DNA of 9,556 bases from positions 1-9,556 of the forward strand of contig CAMKZP010000103.1 of the NCBI GenBank assembly GCA_946477805.1, in the 5' to 3' direction. The notes beneath the pieces were generated by a model, which was not told where the DNA came from, did not search any database, and saw nothing but the letters and a program-made list of their open reading frames with translations. Source of the DNA: an uncultured Enterobacter sp. (GTDB taxonomy: Bacteria; Pseudomonadota; Gammaproteobacteria; Enterobacterales; Enterobacteriaceae). This document shows, one piece after another, positions 1-6,435 of the stretch (positions are counted from its first letter, which is position 1; each line of letters begins with the position of its first letter). The position numbers and the translations under genes were made by a program.

Positions 1-119
1 TAGCCGTCATAGCACAGCACCTGGCGCAGCTTGCTCAGTCCGGTCGGCGGCCAGGTCAGCCACATCCCGACCGCGCCCGAACTGAGCAAGCTGCGCCAGG
101 TGCTGTGCTATGACGGCTA
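1..119. repeat. 39-bp perfect inverted repeat at the contig start, probable fold-back artefact
   Basis: Bases 1-39 are the exact reverse complement of bases 81-119, with a 41-base spacer at 40-80. The right arm is native mnmC coding sequence (…QVLCYDGYL). The left arm carries the same bases backwards and puts two TAG stops (1-3 and 10-12) into the mnmC frame. From base 40 the reading matches the MnmC family (PVGGQVSHIPT), so the native sequence resumes exactly where the arm ends. A perfect inverted duplicate of a coding segment right at a contig edge fits a snap-back or chimeric read better than a biological rearrangement. Confidence 0.85.
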
Positions 120-609
120 TCTGACGCCGCAAAACCCGTCTAATGGCCATCACTGCATTGGAGCCAGCTACCATCGCGGTGAAACGGAGATGCGCTACAG
201 CGAGGAAGATCAGCAGCATAACCGCCAGCGCCTGATTGACTGCTTCCCGGACGCGGAGTGGGCGAAAGCGGTGGACGTCAGCGCGGGTGAAGCGCGCTGC
301 GGCGTTCGCTGCGCCACGCGTGACCATCTGCCGATGGCGGGAAATGTGCCGGACTATGCGGCCACGCTTGAGGTTTATCAGACGCTTGCAGACAACAAGG
401 AAACGGGGGCCACGGCGCCGGTCTATCCTGAGCTGTTTATGCTCGGCGGGCTGGGTTCACGCGGGTTGTGCTCCGCGCCGCTGCTGGCCGAAGCGTTGGC
501 CGCTCAGATGAGCGATGAGCCAATTCCGCTGGACAGGGTTACGCTTGCCGGGCTGAACCCGAACCGCCTGTGGGTGCGCAAGCTGCTGAAGGGGAAAAGC
601 GTTAAGTAG
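40..609 (+). CDS. mnmC: MnmC, bifunctional tRNA wobble-uridine modification enzyme, C-terminal fragment (5' end missing)
   Basis: MnmC completes mnm5s2U at wobble position 34 of several tRNAs. Its FAD-dependent C-terminal domain removes the carboxymethyl group from cmnm5s2U, and its SAM-dependent N-terminal domain methylates the resulting nm5s2U. Only the last 189 residues are here, out of about 665-670 in E. coli, so the methyltransferase domain and the FAD-binding Rossmann segment are missing. What remains is the distal part of the oxidase domain: GGQVSHIPT near the start, then QVLCYDGYLTPQ, HHCIGASYHRG, EARCGVRCATRDHLPMAGNVPDY, LGSRGLCSAPLLAE and the tail LNPNRLWVRKLLKGK. All are familiar from E. 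coli MnmC. The stop is TAG. The TTG at 31 is not a start: it lies in the inverted artefact at 1-39. The gene is truncated by the contig edge and is probably intact in the genome. It converges on yfcL. Confidence 0.93.
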   Translation, partial: PVGGQVSHIPTAPELSKLRQVLCYDGYLTPQNPSNGHHCIGASYHRGETEMRYSEEDQQHNRQRLIDCFPDAEWAKAVDVSAGEARCGVRCATRDHLPMAGNVPDYAATLEVYQTLADNKETGATAPVYPELFMLGGLGSRGLCSAPLLAEALAAQMSDEPIPLDRVTLAGLNPNRLWVRKLLKGKSVK

Positions 610-623
610 GGTGCGGTGTGCTG

Positions 624-644
624 CCCTCTCCCACAGGGAGAGGG
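624..644. repeat. 9-bp palindrome (CCCTCTCCC - ACA - GGGAGAGGG) between convergent mnmC and yfcL
   Basis: A perfect 9-bp inverted repeat with a 3-base loop lies 14 bases after the mnmC stop and 11 bases beyond the yfcL stop. It can form a very stable hairpin on either transcript. Neither side is followed by a T-run, so it is not a classical intrinsic terminator. It resembles the short GC-rich palindromic units scattered between genes in Enterobacter and relatives (from memory, not searched). It may stop transcripts in both directions or protect 3' ends. Confidence 0.6.
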
Positions 645-655
645 AGGTGAAACAC

Positions 656-934
656 TTACTTCGCTTTCGCCTGCTGGAATAAATTGTCCCACATACCCAA
701 CACCAGCGACTGGTCGCGCGGCGAGAGCTCTCCGGCCAGAATGGCTTTTTCCAGGCTGCGGGTCACTTCAGCGTGAACGGCGTCGGCAGAGTGATCGTCA
801 CCTGCTTCCAGCTCGGCTACCGCGAGCGTCAGGTGACCACGCAGATAACCGCTGGCGAACAGCTCATCATCACTGGCGTGTTCCACCATGTCATCAATTA
901 ACGCCAGAATGCGCGATTCAAATTCTGCGATCAT
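656..934 (-). CDS. yfcL: YfcL family protein, function unknown
   Basis: A 92-residue acidic protein, the same length as E. coli YfcL and very similar to it (starts MIAEFESRILALIDDMVEHASDDELFASGYLRG in two parts: MIAEFESRILALIDDMV and EHASDDELFASGYLRG). It has no signal peptide, membrane segment or recognisable catalytic motif. It looks mostly helical and cytosolic, with an SPRDQ turn near the C-terminus. The ATG at 932-934 has a good ribosome binding site just upstream (GAGGAAAG on the minus strand). It is the last gene of the prmB-aroC-mepA-yfcA-epmC-yfcL block and starts 13 bases after the epmC stop. This position next to the EF-P hydroxylase gene is conserved in E. coli, but no function should be inferred from that alone. 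Confidence 0.93.
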   Translation of the reverse strand: MIAEFESRILALIDDMVEHASDDELFASGYLRGHLTLAVAELEAGDDHSADAVHAEVTRSLEKAILAGELSPRDQSLVLGMWDNLFQQAKAK

Positions 935-947
935 CTTCTTTCCTCTG

Positions 948-1493
948 TTAAAGATCTTCCGGCCACGGGAAGCATTCCGCCGCGATCTTCGGCGTGTGGT
1001 AATAATTCTGTAAGGCCTCGATCAGGCGCGCCGGACGTGCCGGGATGCCTTTCTCAAGATATTCCATCACCTGCGCATGGACGCGGCGCTGGAAGACGAT
1101 ACGGTCGGGTTCGAAATCACCCTCGAGGTTGTCGCAGCTGACGTTGAACGGGAAACCCGCTGCCACGCACAGCAGCCACTCCAGCGCCTGGGGTTTCACT
1201 TCCACGTCTTCAAACTGGCCCTGGGTTGCGGCATCACGCCCGTCCGGGCAATACCAGTAACCGAAGTCCACCCGTTCGCGACGCGCTTTCCCCGCAATGC
1301 ACCAGTGCGAAATCTCGTGCAAACCGCTGGCGTAAAACCCGTGCGCGAACACGATGCGGTTGTACGGAACCTCGTCGTCAGCTGGAAGATAGATCGGTTC
1401 GTCGTCGCCTTTAATCAGACGGGTATTAAAATCATCGGCAAAACAGCCGTTGAAGATCTCAATCAGCTGTTCGTAATTATGCGTACTGTTCAT
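948..1493 (-). CDS. epmC: EpmC, elongation factor P hydroxylase
   Basis: EpmC (formerly YfcM) hydroxylates the beta-lysyl-lysine side chain of elongation factor P. This is the last step of the EF-P modification that begins with EpmB and EpmA, which are encoded elsewhere. The protein has 181 residues; E. coli has 182. The metal site is visible as HEISH at residues 59-63 (His59, His63), with Glu98 in the DVEVK segment as a likely further ligand. This motif is the non-canonical metal centre described for E. coli YfcM. Other family segments are NRIVFAHGFYAS, FGYWYCPDGRDA and CDNLEGDFEPDR. The ATG overlaps the yfcA stop by one base (TAATG) and the ribosome binding site is weak, so translation is probably coupled to yfcA. 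yfcL follows 13 bases downstream. The protein is cytosolic, with no signal peptide. Confidence 0.96.
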   Translation of the reverse strand: MNSTHNYEQLIEIFNGCFADDFNTRLIKGDDEPIYLPADDEVPYNRIVFAHGFYASGLHEISHWCIAGKARRERVDFGYWYCPDGRDAATQGQFEDVEVKPQALEWLLCVAAGFPFNVSCDNLEGDFEPDRIVFQRRVHAQVMEYLEKGIPARPARLIEALQNYYHTPKIAAECFPWPEDL

Positions 1494-2302
1494 TAGTTCA
1501 TCCCCAACCAGGTGAGGATCTCCTGTCCATGGCTGTCATAAAGAAGTTTGGCGCTCATCACCGCCGAGACGATAACAATCATCGGGCGGATCAGCGTTTG
1601 ACCTTTGCTTAATACCAGACGCGAACCTGCGCGCGCGCCTAAAAATTGTCCTGCCATCATCACAAACCCGGTCGCCCAGATGACCTTACCGCCGATAATA
1701 AACAGCAGCAGGCCCCCGACGTTCGAGGTCGCATTGAGCACTTTGGCATGTGCGGTCGATTTTGCGAGGTTAAAGCCCGCCAGGGTCACGAAGGCGAGCG
1801 CGTAAAACGAGCCCGCGCCGGGGCCGAAAAACCCATCGTAGAACCCGACGCAGCCGCCCGCGATAAGCGCAAACGGCAGGCCGTGCAGACGACGCTGGCG
1901 ATCCTCTTCCCCAAGCTTTGGCATCAGCAAAAAGTAGAGGCCAATGCAGATAACCAGAATCGGCAGGATCTGACGCAAAATATCAGACTGCACGTGCTGG
2001 ACCAGCAGCGCGCCCGAGGTCGAGCCGATAAAGGTCATCAGAATATTCAGTTTCTGATCGGCAAGGTTGACCACTTTTCGCCGGATAAAGTAGAGCGACG
2101 CGGAGAGCGATCCGCCGCAGGCCTGCAGCTTGTTGGTGGCCAGCGCCTGCGCAGGGCTCATTCCCACCGCCAGCAGTGCCGGAACGGTCAGCAAACCGCC
2201 CCCGCCCGCCAGGGCATCGATGAATCCGGCCAGCATCGCGACAAAAAAGAGTGCCGCCAGCATCCACGGCGTCACCATAAACAGATCGACGAAATTATCC
2301 AT
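1493..2302 (-). CDS. yfcA: YfcA, TSUP (TauE/SafE) family membrane permease
   Basis: A 269-residue inner-membrane protein of the TSUP family (sulfite exporter TauE/SafE type), the same size as E. coli YfcA. About eight hydrophobic segments can be seen, roughly at residues 13-30, 33-47, 84-102, 111-128, 141-156, 164-180, 196-213 and 240-255. The family's two-fold internal repeat shows as GFIDALAGGGG (26-36) and GFYDGFFGPGAGSF (153-166), each with the Gly-x-x-Asp then glycine-rich pattern. Family members move small sulfur-containing or organic anions, but no substrate can be read from this sequence. The ATG at 2300-2302 overlaps the mepA stop by one base and the ribosome binding site is weak. 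The stop overlaps the epmC start in the same way. Coupled translation through mepA-yfcA-epmC is likely. Confidence 0.94.
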   Translation of the reverse strand: MDNFVDLFMVTPWMLAALFFVAMLAGFIDALAGGGGLLTVPALLAVGMSPAQALATNKLQACGGSLSASLYFIRRKVVNLADQKLNILMTFIGSTSGALLVQHVQSDILRQILPILVICIGLYFLLMPKLGEEDRQRRLHGLPFALIAGGCVGFYDGFFGPGAGSFYALAFVTLAGFNLAKSTAHAKVLNATSNVGGLLLFIIGGKVIWATGFVMMAGQFLGARAGSRLVLSKGQTLIRPMIVIVSAVMSAKLLYDSHGQEILTWLGMN

Positions 2303-3126
2303 TAAAGTACATGCTCATCCAGTAGCGCCTGGCAGGAAGGCGGCAGCGGAGGCGGTGTCTTCTTCTCAGGCTTAGAGGTTCCGGGTTTGGCCGGTTCAAA
2401 CCAGCTTTGCAGTTCCGCCCCGCAGCCGTCGCCTGGCGGCGGGAGCGGCTGATCTTCGCATTCGAGGCTGTTGGCCGGGCAGCGCAGGCGAACGTGCATG
2501 TGCGCACGATGCTGGAACCACGGGCGCACTTTACGCAGCCAGTCGCGGTCGGTTCCCGCATCCAGACAAAGCTGCTGCTTGATGGCCGGGTTAACAAAAA
2601 TCCGCGTGACGTCGTTATCTTCCGCCGCCAGCTTGATCATGCTGGAGACTTCCTGCGTCCAGAGCGACGGCACCACGCTCTTACCGTCGCGCGCCACCAG
2701 ATCCAGCGCCTGCGGCTTCAGCAGCTGGGCTGAACTCCAGCGCGCTTTCGGCAGCTGGAGGAAGATATCGACGTCCAGCCCGGACTGGTGGCTGGCGTGT
2801 CCGCCGTTAAAGCGGCCACCGGCGGGCATGCCCATGTCGCCAATCAGCATCGTGCCCAGCCCCAGGTTATGCACCTGATTCCCCAGACGCTGAATAAAGA
2901 GCACCAGGTCAGGGTGGCCGAAGTAGCGACGCTGGTCGGTGCGCATCACCTGGTACGTATCCGACTGCAGCGGAAGCGCCTGCGCGCCGACGATGCAGCC
3001 GTTAGAGAAGGCGCCAATCGACTGCGCGCTTCCCGCCACGGGATGGGTGATTTTTTGCCACGGCGTGGCGGCGAGGCTGGCTCCACTGGCGAGCAGCGCC
3101 AGCAGAGCAATTGCGGTTTTTTTCAT
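2302..3126 (-). CDS. mepA: MepA, penicillin-insensitive murein DD-endopeptidase
   Basis: A periplasmic zinc (LAS-type) peptidase that cuts the D-Ala-meso-DAP cross-link (and the DAP-DAP link) between peptidoglycan stems. From the ATG at 3124-3126 it has 274 residues, exactly the E. coli length. Residues 1-19 or 20 are a typical signal peptide (MKK, hydrophobic core, ASLAA). The metal-site residues fall at the known E. coli positions: His110, His113 and Asp120 in GGHASHQSGLDVD, and His206, His209 and His211 in WFQHRAHMHVR. All six cysteines that form three disulfides in E. coli are present (44, 187, 216, 223, 235, 265). A Pro-Lys-rich stretch (247-263) precedes the end. The open frame runs back to 3249, but that extension is antisense-like aroC sequence and would bury the signal peptide. 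The gene begins 2 bases after the aroC stop and overlaps yfcA by one base. Confidence 0.97.
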   Translation of the reverse strand: MKKTAIALLALLASGASLAATPWQKITHPVAGSAQSIGAFSNGCIVGAQALPLQSDTYQVMRTDQRRYFGHPDLVLFIQRLGNQVHNLGLGTMLIGDMGMPAGGRFNGGHASHQSGLDVDIFLQLPKARWSSAQLLKPQALDLVARDGKSVVPSLWTQEVSSMIKLAAEDNDVTRIFVNPAIKQQLCLDAGTDRDWLRKVRPWFQHRAHMHVRLRCPANSLECEDQPLPPPGDGCGAELQSWFEPAKPGTSKPEKKTPPPLPPSCQALLDEHVL

Positions 3127-3128
3127 GT

Positions 3129-4214
3129 TTACCAGCGTGGAATGGTGGTCGTCACATCCGCATTCTGCGCGCGCTGGCGCAGGAAGTGATCCATCAGCAC
3201 GATCGCCAGCATCGCCTCGGCGATCGGCACCGCGCGGATCCCCACGCACGGATCGTGACGTCCTTTGGTGATCATCTCAACTTCGTCGCCGGAGCGGTTA
3301 ATCGTGTGGCCCGGCACGGTAATGCTGGAGGTCGGCTTCAGCGCGATAGTGGCCATAATCTGCTGCCCGCTGCTGATCCCGCCGAGAATGCCCCCGGCGT
3401 GGTTGCTCTGGAAGCCCTGCGCAGTAATTTCATCGCGGTTCTGGCTGCCGCGGAGCTGAACCACGTCAAAACCGTCGCCGATTTCCACTCCCTTCACCGC
3501 GTTGATGCTCATCAGCGCGTGGGCAATGTCTGCGTCGAGACGGTCGAAAACCGGCTCGCCCCAGCCCGGCGGTACGCCATCGGCCACCACGGTCACTTTA
3601 GCGCCGATAGAGTCGCCCTCTTTCTTCAGGCCGCGCATCAGCTCGTCCAGCGCATCAATTTTGTCGGCATCCGCACAGAAGAACGGGTTTTGCTCAACCA
3701 GATCCCAGTCCTTGATCGCCAGCGGAACATCGCCCATCTGGGTGAGGCAGCCGCGGATAACGATGCCAAATTTCTGCTGCAGGTATTTTTTGGCAATCGC
3801 CCCTGCCGCCACGCGCATCGCGGTTTCACGCGCGGATGAACGCCCGCCGCCGCGATAGTCGCGAAAACCGTATTTTTGTTCGTAGGTGTAGTCGGCGTGG
3901 CCGGGACGGAACACGTCTTTGATGGCGCCGTAGTCCTGGGAGCGCTGATCGGTGTTTTCAATCAGCAGGCCGATGCTGGTCCCGGTGGTGCGGCCTTCGA
4001 AGACGCCGGAAAGAATTTTGACCTGGTCCGGCTCGCGACGCTGCGTGGTGTAGCGAGAGGTGCCCGGGCGACGACGGTCGAGGTCGTGCTGTAAATCAGC
4101 TTCGGTCAGTTCGATGCCCGGCGGGACGCCGTCAACAATACAGCCCAGCGCCAGCCCGTGCGACTCGCCGAAGGTGGTCACGCGGAATAATTGTCCAATA
4201 CTGTTTCCTGCCAT
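3129..4214 (-). CDS. aroC: AroC, chorismate synthase
   Basis: AroC converts 5-enolpyruvylshikimate-3-phosphate to chorismate, the last shared step of the shikimate pathway, using reduced FMN as a cofactor. From the ATG at 4212-4214 it has 361 residues, the E. coli length (MAGNSIGQLF). A second ATG directly upstream (4215-4217) would add one Met. The ribosome binding site (GGAG) is 5 bases from the first ATG and 8 from the second, so both are possible. Signatures are GESHG (16-20, with His19), RPGHADYTY with His106, RGGGRSSARE (121-130), SNHAGGILGGISSG and GRHDPCVGIRAVPIAEAM near the C-terminus. The two histidines correspond to the proposed acid/base residues. The gene lies 57-60 bases after prmB, with a small hairpin between them, and 2 bases before mepA. 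Confidence 0.98.
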   Translation of the reverse strand: MAGNSIGQLFRVTTFGESHGLALGCIVDGVPPGIELTEADLQHDLDRRRPGTSRYTTQRREPDQVKILSGVFEGRTTGTSIGLLIENTDQRSQDYGAIKDVFRPGHADYTYEQKYGFRDYRGGGRSSARETAMRVAAGAIAKKYLQQKFGIVIRGCLTQMGDVPLAIKDWDLVEQNPFFCADADKIDALDELMRGLKKEGDSIGAKVTVVADGVPPGWGEPVFDRLDADIAHALMSINAVKGVEIGDGFDVVQLRGSQNRDEITAQGFQSNHAGGILGGISSGQQIMATIALKPTSSITVPGHTINRSGDEVEMITKGRHDPCVGIRAVPIAEAMLAIVLMDHFLRQRAQNADVTTTIPRW

Positions 4215-4253
4215 CACGGCTCCGATGTTGTTGTTTGTGTTTGAGCGTTGTGA

Positions 4254-4271
4254 AACGGGCCGAAGCCCGCT
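4254..4271 (-). terminator. Small UUCG-loop hairpin between prmB and aroC
   Basis: Just after the prmB stop codon the minus strand reads CGGGC-TTCG-GCCCG (arms 4265-4269 and 4256-4260), with one G-U pair possible beneath. UUCG tetraloops make unusually stable hairpins. Only a short T-rich piece (GTTTCA) follows, so full termination is doubtful. It could dampen read-through from prmB into aroC or mark an RNA processing end. This is inference from structure only. Confidence 0.35.
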
Positions 4272-4274
4272 GGA

Positions 4275-5207
4275 TTAATCTTTGTAGATGCTGAAGTATT
4301 CGCGCGCGTCGAGAAGCTGCGCTTTGGTCAGCATAAAGACGCCGTCACCGCCGTTGTCAAACTCAAGCCAGGTAAACGGCACATCCGGGTACTGCTCTAT
4401 CAGATGTACCATGCTGTTGCCCACTTCACAAATCAGAACGCCGTCGTCGGTCAGGTAATCCGGCGCGCATGCCAGAATACGACGGGTCAGCTTCAGGCCG
4501 TCTGAACCCGATGCCAGGCCCAGCTCCGGCTCGTGGCGATATTCGTTAGGCAGATCGGACATGTCTTCTGCATCAACGTACGGCGGGTTAGTGACGATCA
4601 GATCGTACTGCAGCGTCGGCAGGTCGCGGAACAGATCGGAGCGGATTGGCGTGACGTGATGGATCAGACCGTGTTCTTCAATGTTGTGCTCGGTGACGGC
4701 CAGCGCGTCGGTGGAGATATCCACTGCGTCCACTTCCGCTTCCGGGAAGGCATAGGCGCAGGCAATCGCGATACAGCCGCTGCCGGTGCACATATCAAGA
4801 ATATGCTGCGGCTGACGGTTAATAAGCCCGGCGAACTGGCTGTTGATCAGCTCACCAATCGGCGAGCGCGGTACCAGCACGCGCTCATCAACGTAGAACT
4901 CGTGGCCGCAGAACCAGGCTTTATTGGTCAGGTAGGCGACCGGAATGCGCTCGTTCACGCGGCGGATCACGCGCTCAACGATGCGGTGCTTTTCGCTGGA
5001 CGTCAGGCGCGCGGTGCGCATGTCTTCCGGAATATCCAGCGGCAGGTAGAGGGACGGCAGCACCAGCTGAACGGCCTCATCCCACGGGTTATCGGTGCCG
5101 TGGCCGTACCAGATATTGGCGGCGCTGAAGCGGCTAACCGACCAGCGCAGCATGTCCTGTATGGTATGCAGCTCGTTTACTGCTTCATCGACAAAAATTT
5201 TATCCAC
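4275..5207 (-). CDS. prmB: PrmB, ribosomal protein uL3 glutamine methyltransferase
   Basis: PrmB uses SAM to N5-methylate a glutamine (Gln150 in E. coli) of ribosomal protein uL3, which helps large-subunit assembly. It has 310 residues, the same as E. coli PrmB. The N-terminal helical substrate domain covers about residues 1-110. The Rossmann methyltransferase domain follows, with the SAM-binding loop DMCTGSGCIAIA (138-149), the acidic motif DAVDIS (160-165) and the catalytic NPPY (207-210), which contacts the target glutamine amide. NPPY separates this PrmA/PrmB/PrmC-type family from small-molecule methyltransferases. The start is GTG (5205-5207), supported by a strong ribosome binding site (GGAGG, 5 bases upstream) and by the match to the E. 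coli N-terminus MDKIFVDEAVNEL. It is the first gene of the minus-strand block and is divergent from smrB. The paralogue PrmC acts on release factors; the N-terminal domain points to PrmB. Confidence 0.97.
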   Translation of the reverse strand: MDKIFVDEAVNELHTIQDMLRWSVSRFSAANIWYGHGTDNPWDEAVQLVLPSLYLPLDIPEDMRTARLTSSEKHRIVERVIRRVNERIPVAYLTNKAWFCGHEFYVDERVLVPRSPIGELINSQFAGLINRQPQHILDMCTGSGCIAIACAYAFPEAEVDAVDISTDALAVTEHNIEEHGLIHHVTPIRSDLFRDLPTLQYDLIVTNPPYVDAEDMSDLPNEYRHEPELGLASGSDGLKLTRRILACAPDYLTDDGVLICEVGNSMVHLIEQYPDVPFTWLEFDNGGDGVFMLTKAQLLDAREYFSIYKD

Positions 5208-5352
5208 TCTTTCCTCCAGGGCACGCTCGCATAATTTTCGGCGGCTAGTTTGCCACGAAGACGGCGATAAATCAGCAATGACGCGTGCCGCTTGAGGTTA
5301 AAAAATGCGTTTAGGCAGGTACACTGGGGGAAATAAGAGATGAGACCGAACA
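5208..5352. promoter_or_regulatory. Divergent prmB / smrB intergenic region with a candidate smrB promoter
   Basis: This 145-base region must carry the start signals for both prmB (left) and smrB (right). For smrB a possible -10 is TACACT (5320-5325), with TTAAAA (5298-5303) as a weak -35 at 16-base spacing; this would give a leader of about 20 bases. A closer -35 match, TTGAGG (5292-5297), sits too far away (22 bases). On the prmB side the strong GGAGG ribosome binding site is clear, but no convincing -35/-10 pair was found. No operator could be named. Confidence 0.35.
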
Positions 5353-5904
5353 ATGAAAAAGAAAACAGCGCTTAGCGAGGAGGATCAAACACTCTTCCGA
5401 CAGCTGATGACCGGCACGCGTCAAATCAGACAGGACACCATTGTCCACCGCCCGCAGCGTAAAAAAATCAGCGAAGTGCCGGTAAAGCGGCTGCTCCAGG
5501 AGCAGGCCGATAACAGCCACTATTTTTCAGATGAATTTCAGCCGCTGCTTAATACGCAGGGTGCGGTGAAGTACGTGCGTGAAGACGTGAGCCACTTTGA
5601 ACTGAAAAAGCTACGCCGGGGCGATTATTCGCCGGAGCTGTTTCTCGATTTGCACGGGCTAACGCAGATGCAGGCGAAGCAGGAGCTGGGGGCGCTGATA
5701 GCCGCCTGCCGCCGCGAGCATGTTTTTTGCGCCTGCGTGATGCACGGCCACGGTAAACATATTCTCAAGCAGCAGACGCCGCTGTGGCTGGCCCAACATC
5801 CGCACGTGATGGCGTTTCATCAGGCACCCAAAGAGTACGGCGGAGATGCCGCATTGCTGGTGTTGATTGAAGTTGAGGAGTGGCAGCCGCCGGAGCTTCC
5901 GTGA
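5353..5904 (+). CDS. smrB: SmrB, Smr-domain endonuclease for collided ribosomes (ribosome rescue)
   Basis: In E. coli SmrB (formerly YfcN) binds the interface of collided ribosomes and cleaves the mRNA just upstream of the stalled ribosome, so that rescue factors (tmRNA) can act. This protein has 183 residues, like E. coli SmrB. Residues 1-90 are a charged N-terminal extension, with a basic patch around HRPQRKK (32-38), used for ribosome binding in the family. The Smr domain follows, with DLHGLT (99-104, the conserved DxH) and HGHGKHIL (131-138, the GxG loop), ending VEEWQPPELP. All key motifs are intact. The ATG at 5353 matches the E. coli start (MKKKTALSEEDQ); the ribosome binding site upstream is only moderate (AGAGATGAGA). 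It is the only gene on the plus strand besides mnmC: divergent from prmB and convergent with sixA. Confidence 0.96.
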   Translation: MKKKTALSEEDQTLFRQLMTGTRQIRQDTIVHRPQRKKISEVPVKRLLQEQADNSHYFSDEFQPLLNTQGAVKYVREDVSHFELKKLRRGDYSPELFLDLHGLTQMQAKQELGALIAACRREHVFCACVMHGHGKHILKQQTPLWLAQHPHVMAFHQAPKEYGGDAALLVLIEVEEWQPPELP

Positions 5905-5909
5905 CAGGC

Positions 5910-5935
5910 TGGCGGGAAGCACGCTGCCCCCGCCA
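5910..5935. terminator. Stem-loop between convergent smrB and sixA
   Basis: TGGCGGG (5910-5916) pairs perfectly with CCCGCCA (5929-5935) across a 12-base loop. The structure begins 5 bases after the smrB stop and ends 14 bases before the sixA stop. There is no T-run on either side, so it may be a Rho-dependent or bidirectional transcript end and not a clear intrinsic terminator. Confidence 0.4.
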
Positions 5936-5949
5936 TGTCGCACGTCACG

Positions 5950-6435
5950 TCAGATAGCTTTCGCCATCTTCAGATTGCACGGACTCATTTGCCAGTTGAA
6001 GACCCCTTTGCCCGTCTCGTCGAGGGTGACGTTGGCAATAGCGGAGGTCGTGAACATCGGTGGCGTTTCGCCCGGGCAGAGTTCAGATACCAGATAGCCG
6101 ACCAGCGGCAGGTGGGAAATGACCAGTGCGGAGGCGACACCTTCGTTGCACAGCGCCTGGAGATAGGCACTCACAAGACCGACATCACCACACGGCGTGA
6201 GTTCAGGAAGAACCTCAACACCGGATGGCAGGTTCATACACTCCCCTACCACGTCCAGCGTCTGTTCTGCCCGCAGGAACGGACTCACCAGAACGCGTTC
6301 GATGTCCACTTTTTGACCGTTAAGCCAGGTAGCCATCTGACGGGATTCGTCACAGCCACAGACGGTCAAAGGACGTACTGAGTCACTGGCGGCATCGAGT
6401 GCCGCGTCGCCGTGACGCATGATAAAAACTTGCAT
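5950..6435 (-). CDS. sixA: SixA, phosphohistidine phosphatase
   Basis: SixA belongs to the histidine phosphatase superfamily and removes phosphate from phosphohistidine. It was first described as acting on the ArcB HPt domain and later shown in E. coli to act on NPr of the nitrogen phosphotransferase system. It has 161 residues, identical in length to E. coli. The RHG motif lies at residues 7-9 with the phosphate-accepting His8. Arg55 (SPFLRAEQT), Glu78 (LPELTPCGD) and His108 (VISHLPLVGY) complete the expected catalytic pocket. It is the short single-domain form, without the extra regions of phosphoglycerate mutases. The protein is cytosolic, with no signal peptide. The ATG is at 6433-6435, with a weak ribosome binding site. 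It lies 210 bases downstream of fadJ on the same strand, so it could have its own promoter or receive read-through. It converges on smrB. Confidence 0.97.
   Translation of the reverse strand: MQVFIMRHGDAALDAASDSVRPLTVCGCDESRQMATWLNGQKVDIERVLVSPFLRAEQTLDVVGECMNLPSGVEVLPELTPCGDVGLVSAYLQALCNEGVASALVISHLPLVGYLVSELCPGETPPMFTTSAIANVTLDETGKGVFNWQMSPCNLKMAKAI

Noticed and set aside
31..39. TTG at 31 as the start codon of a short complete MnmC-like protein
   Set aside because: It lies in the inverted artefact arm. The rest is plainly the C-terminal part of a much longer protein.
1646..2305. 219-codon open frame on the plus strand opposite yfcA
   Set aside because: It is antisense to a well-conserved membrane protein gene, and its translation is rich in Arg, Gln and His with no recognisable domain. 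Such frames are common opposite GC-rich genes.
3127..3249. N-terminal extension of mepA giving a 315-residue protein that starts MRGDPRGADRR
   Set aside because: The extension lies entirely within aroC in another frame, and it would place a classical signal peptide (MKKTAIALLALL) internally. The start at 3126 gives exactly the E. coli length of 274.
3111..3839. 242-codon open frame on the plus strand opposite aroC
   Set aside because: It is a shadow of aroC and the mepA start, with no known motif or ribosome binding site that would support a gene.
4533..5234. 233-codon open frame on the plus strand opposite prmB
   Set aside because: It is a shadow of the intact 310-residue prmB, with no recognisable family features.
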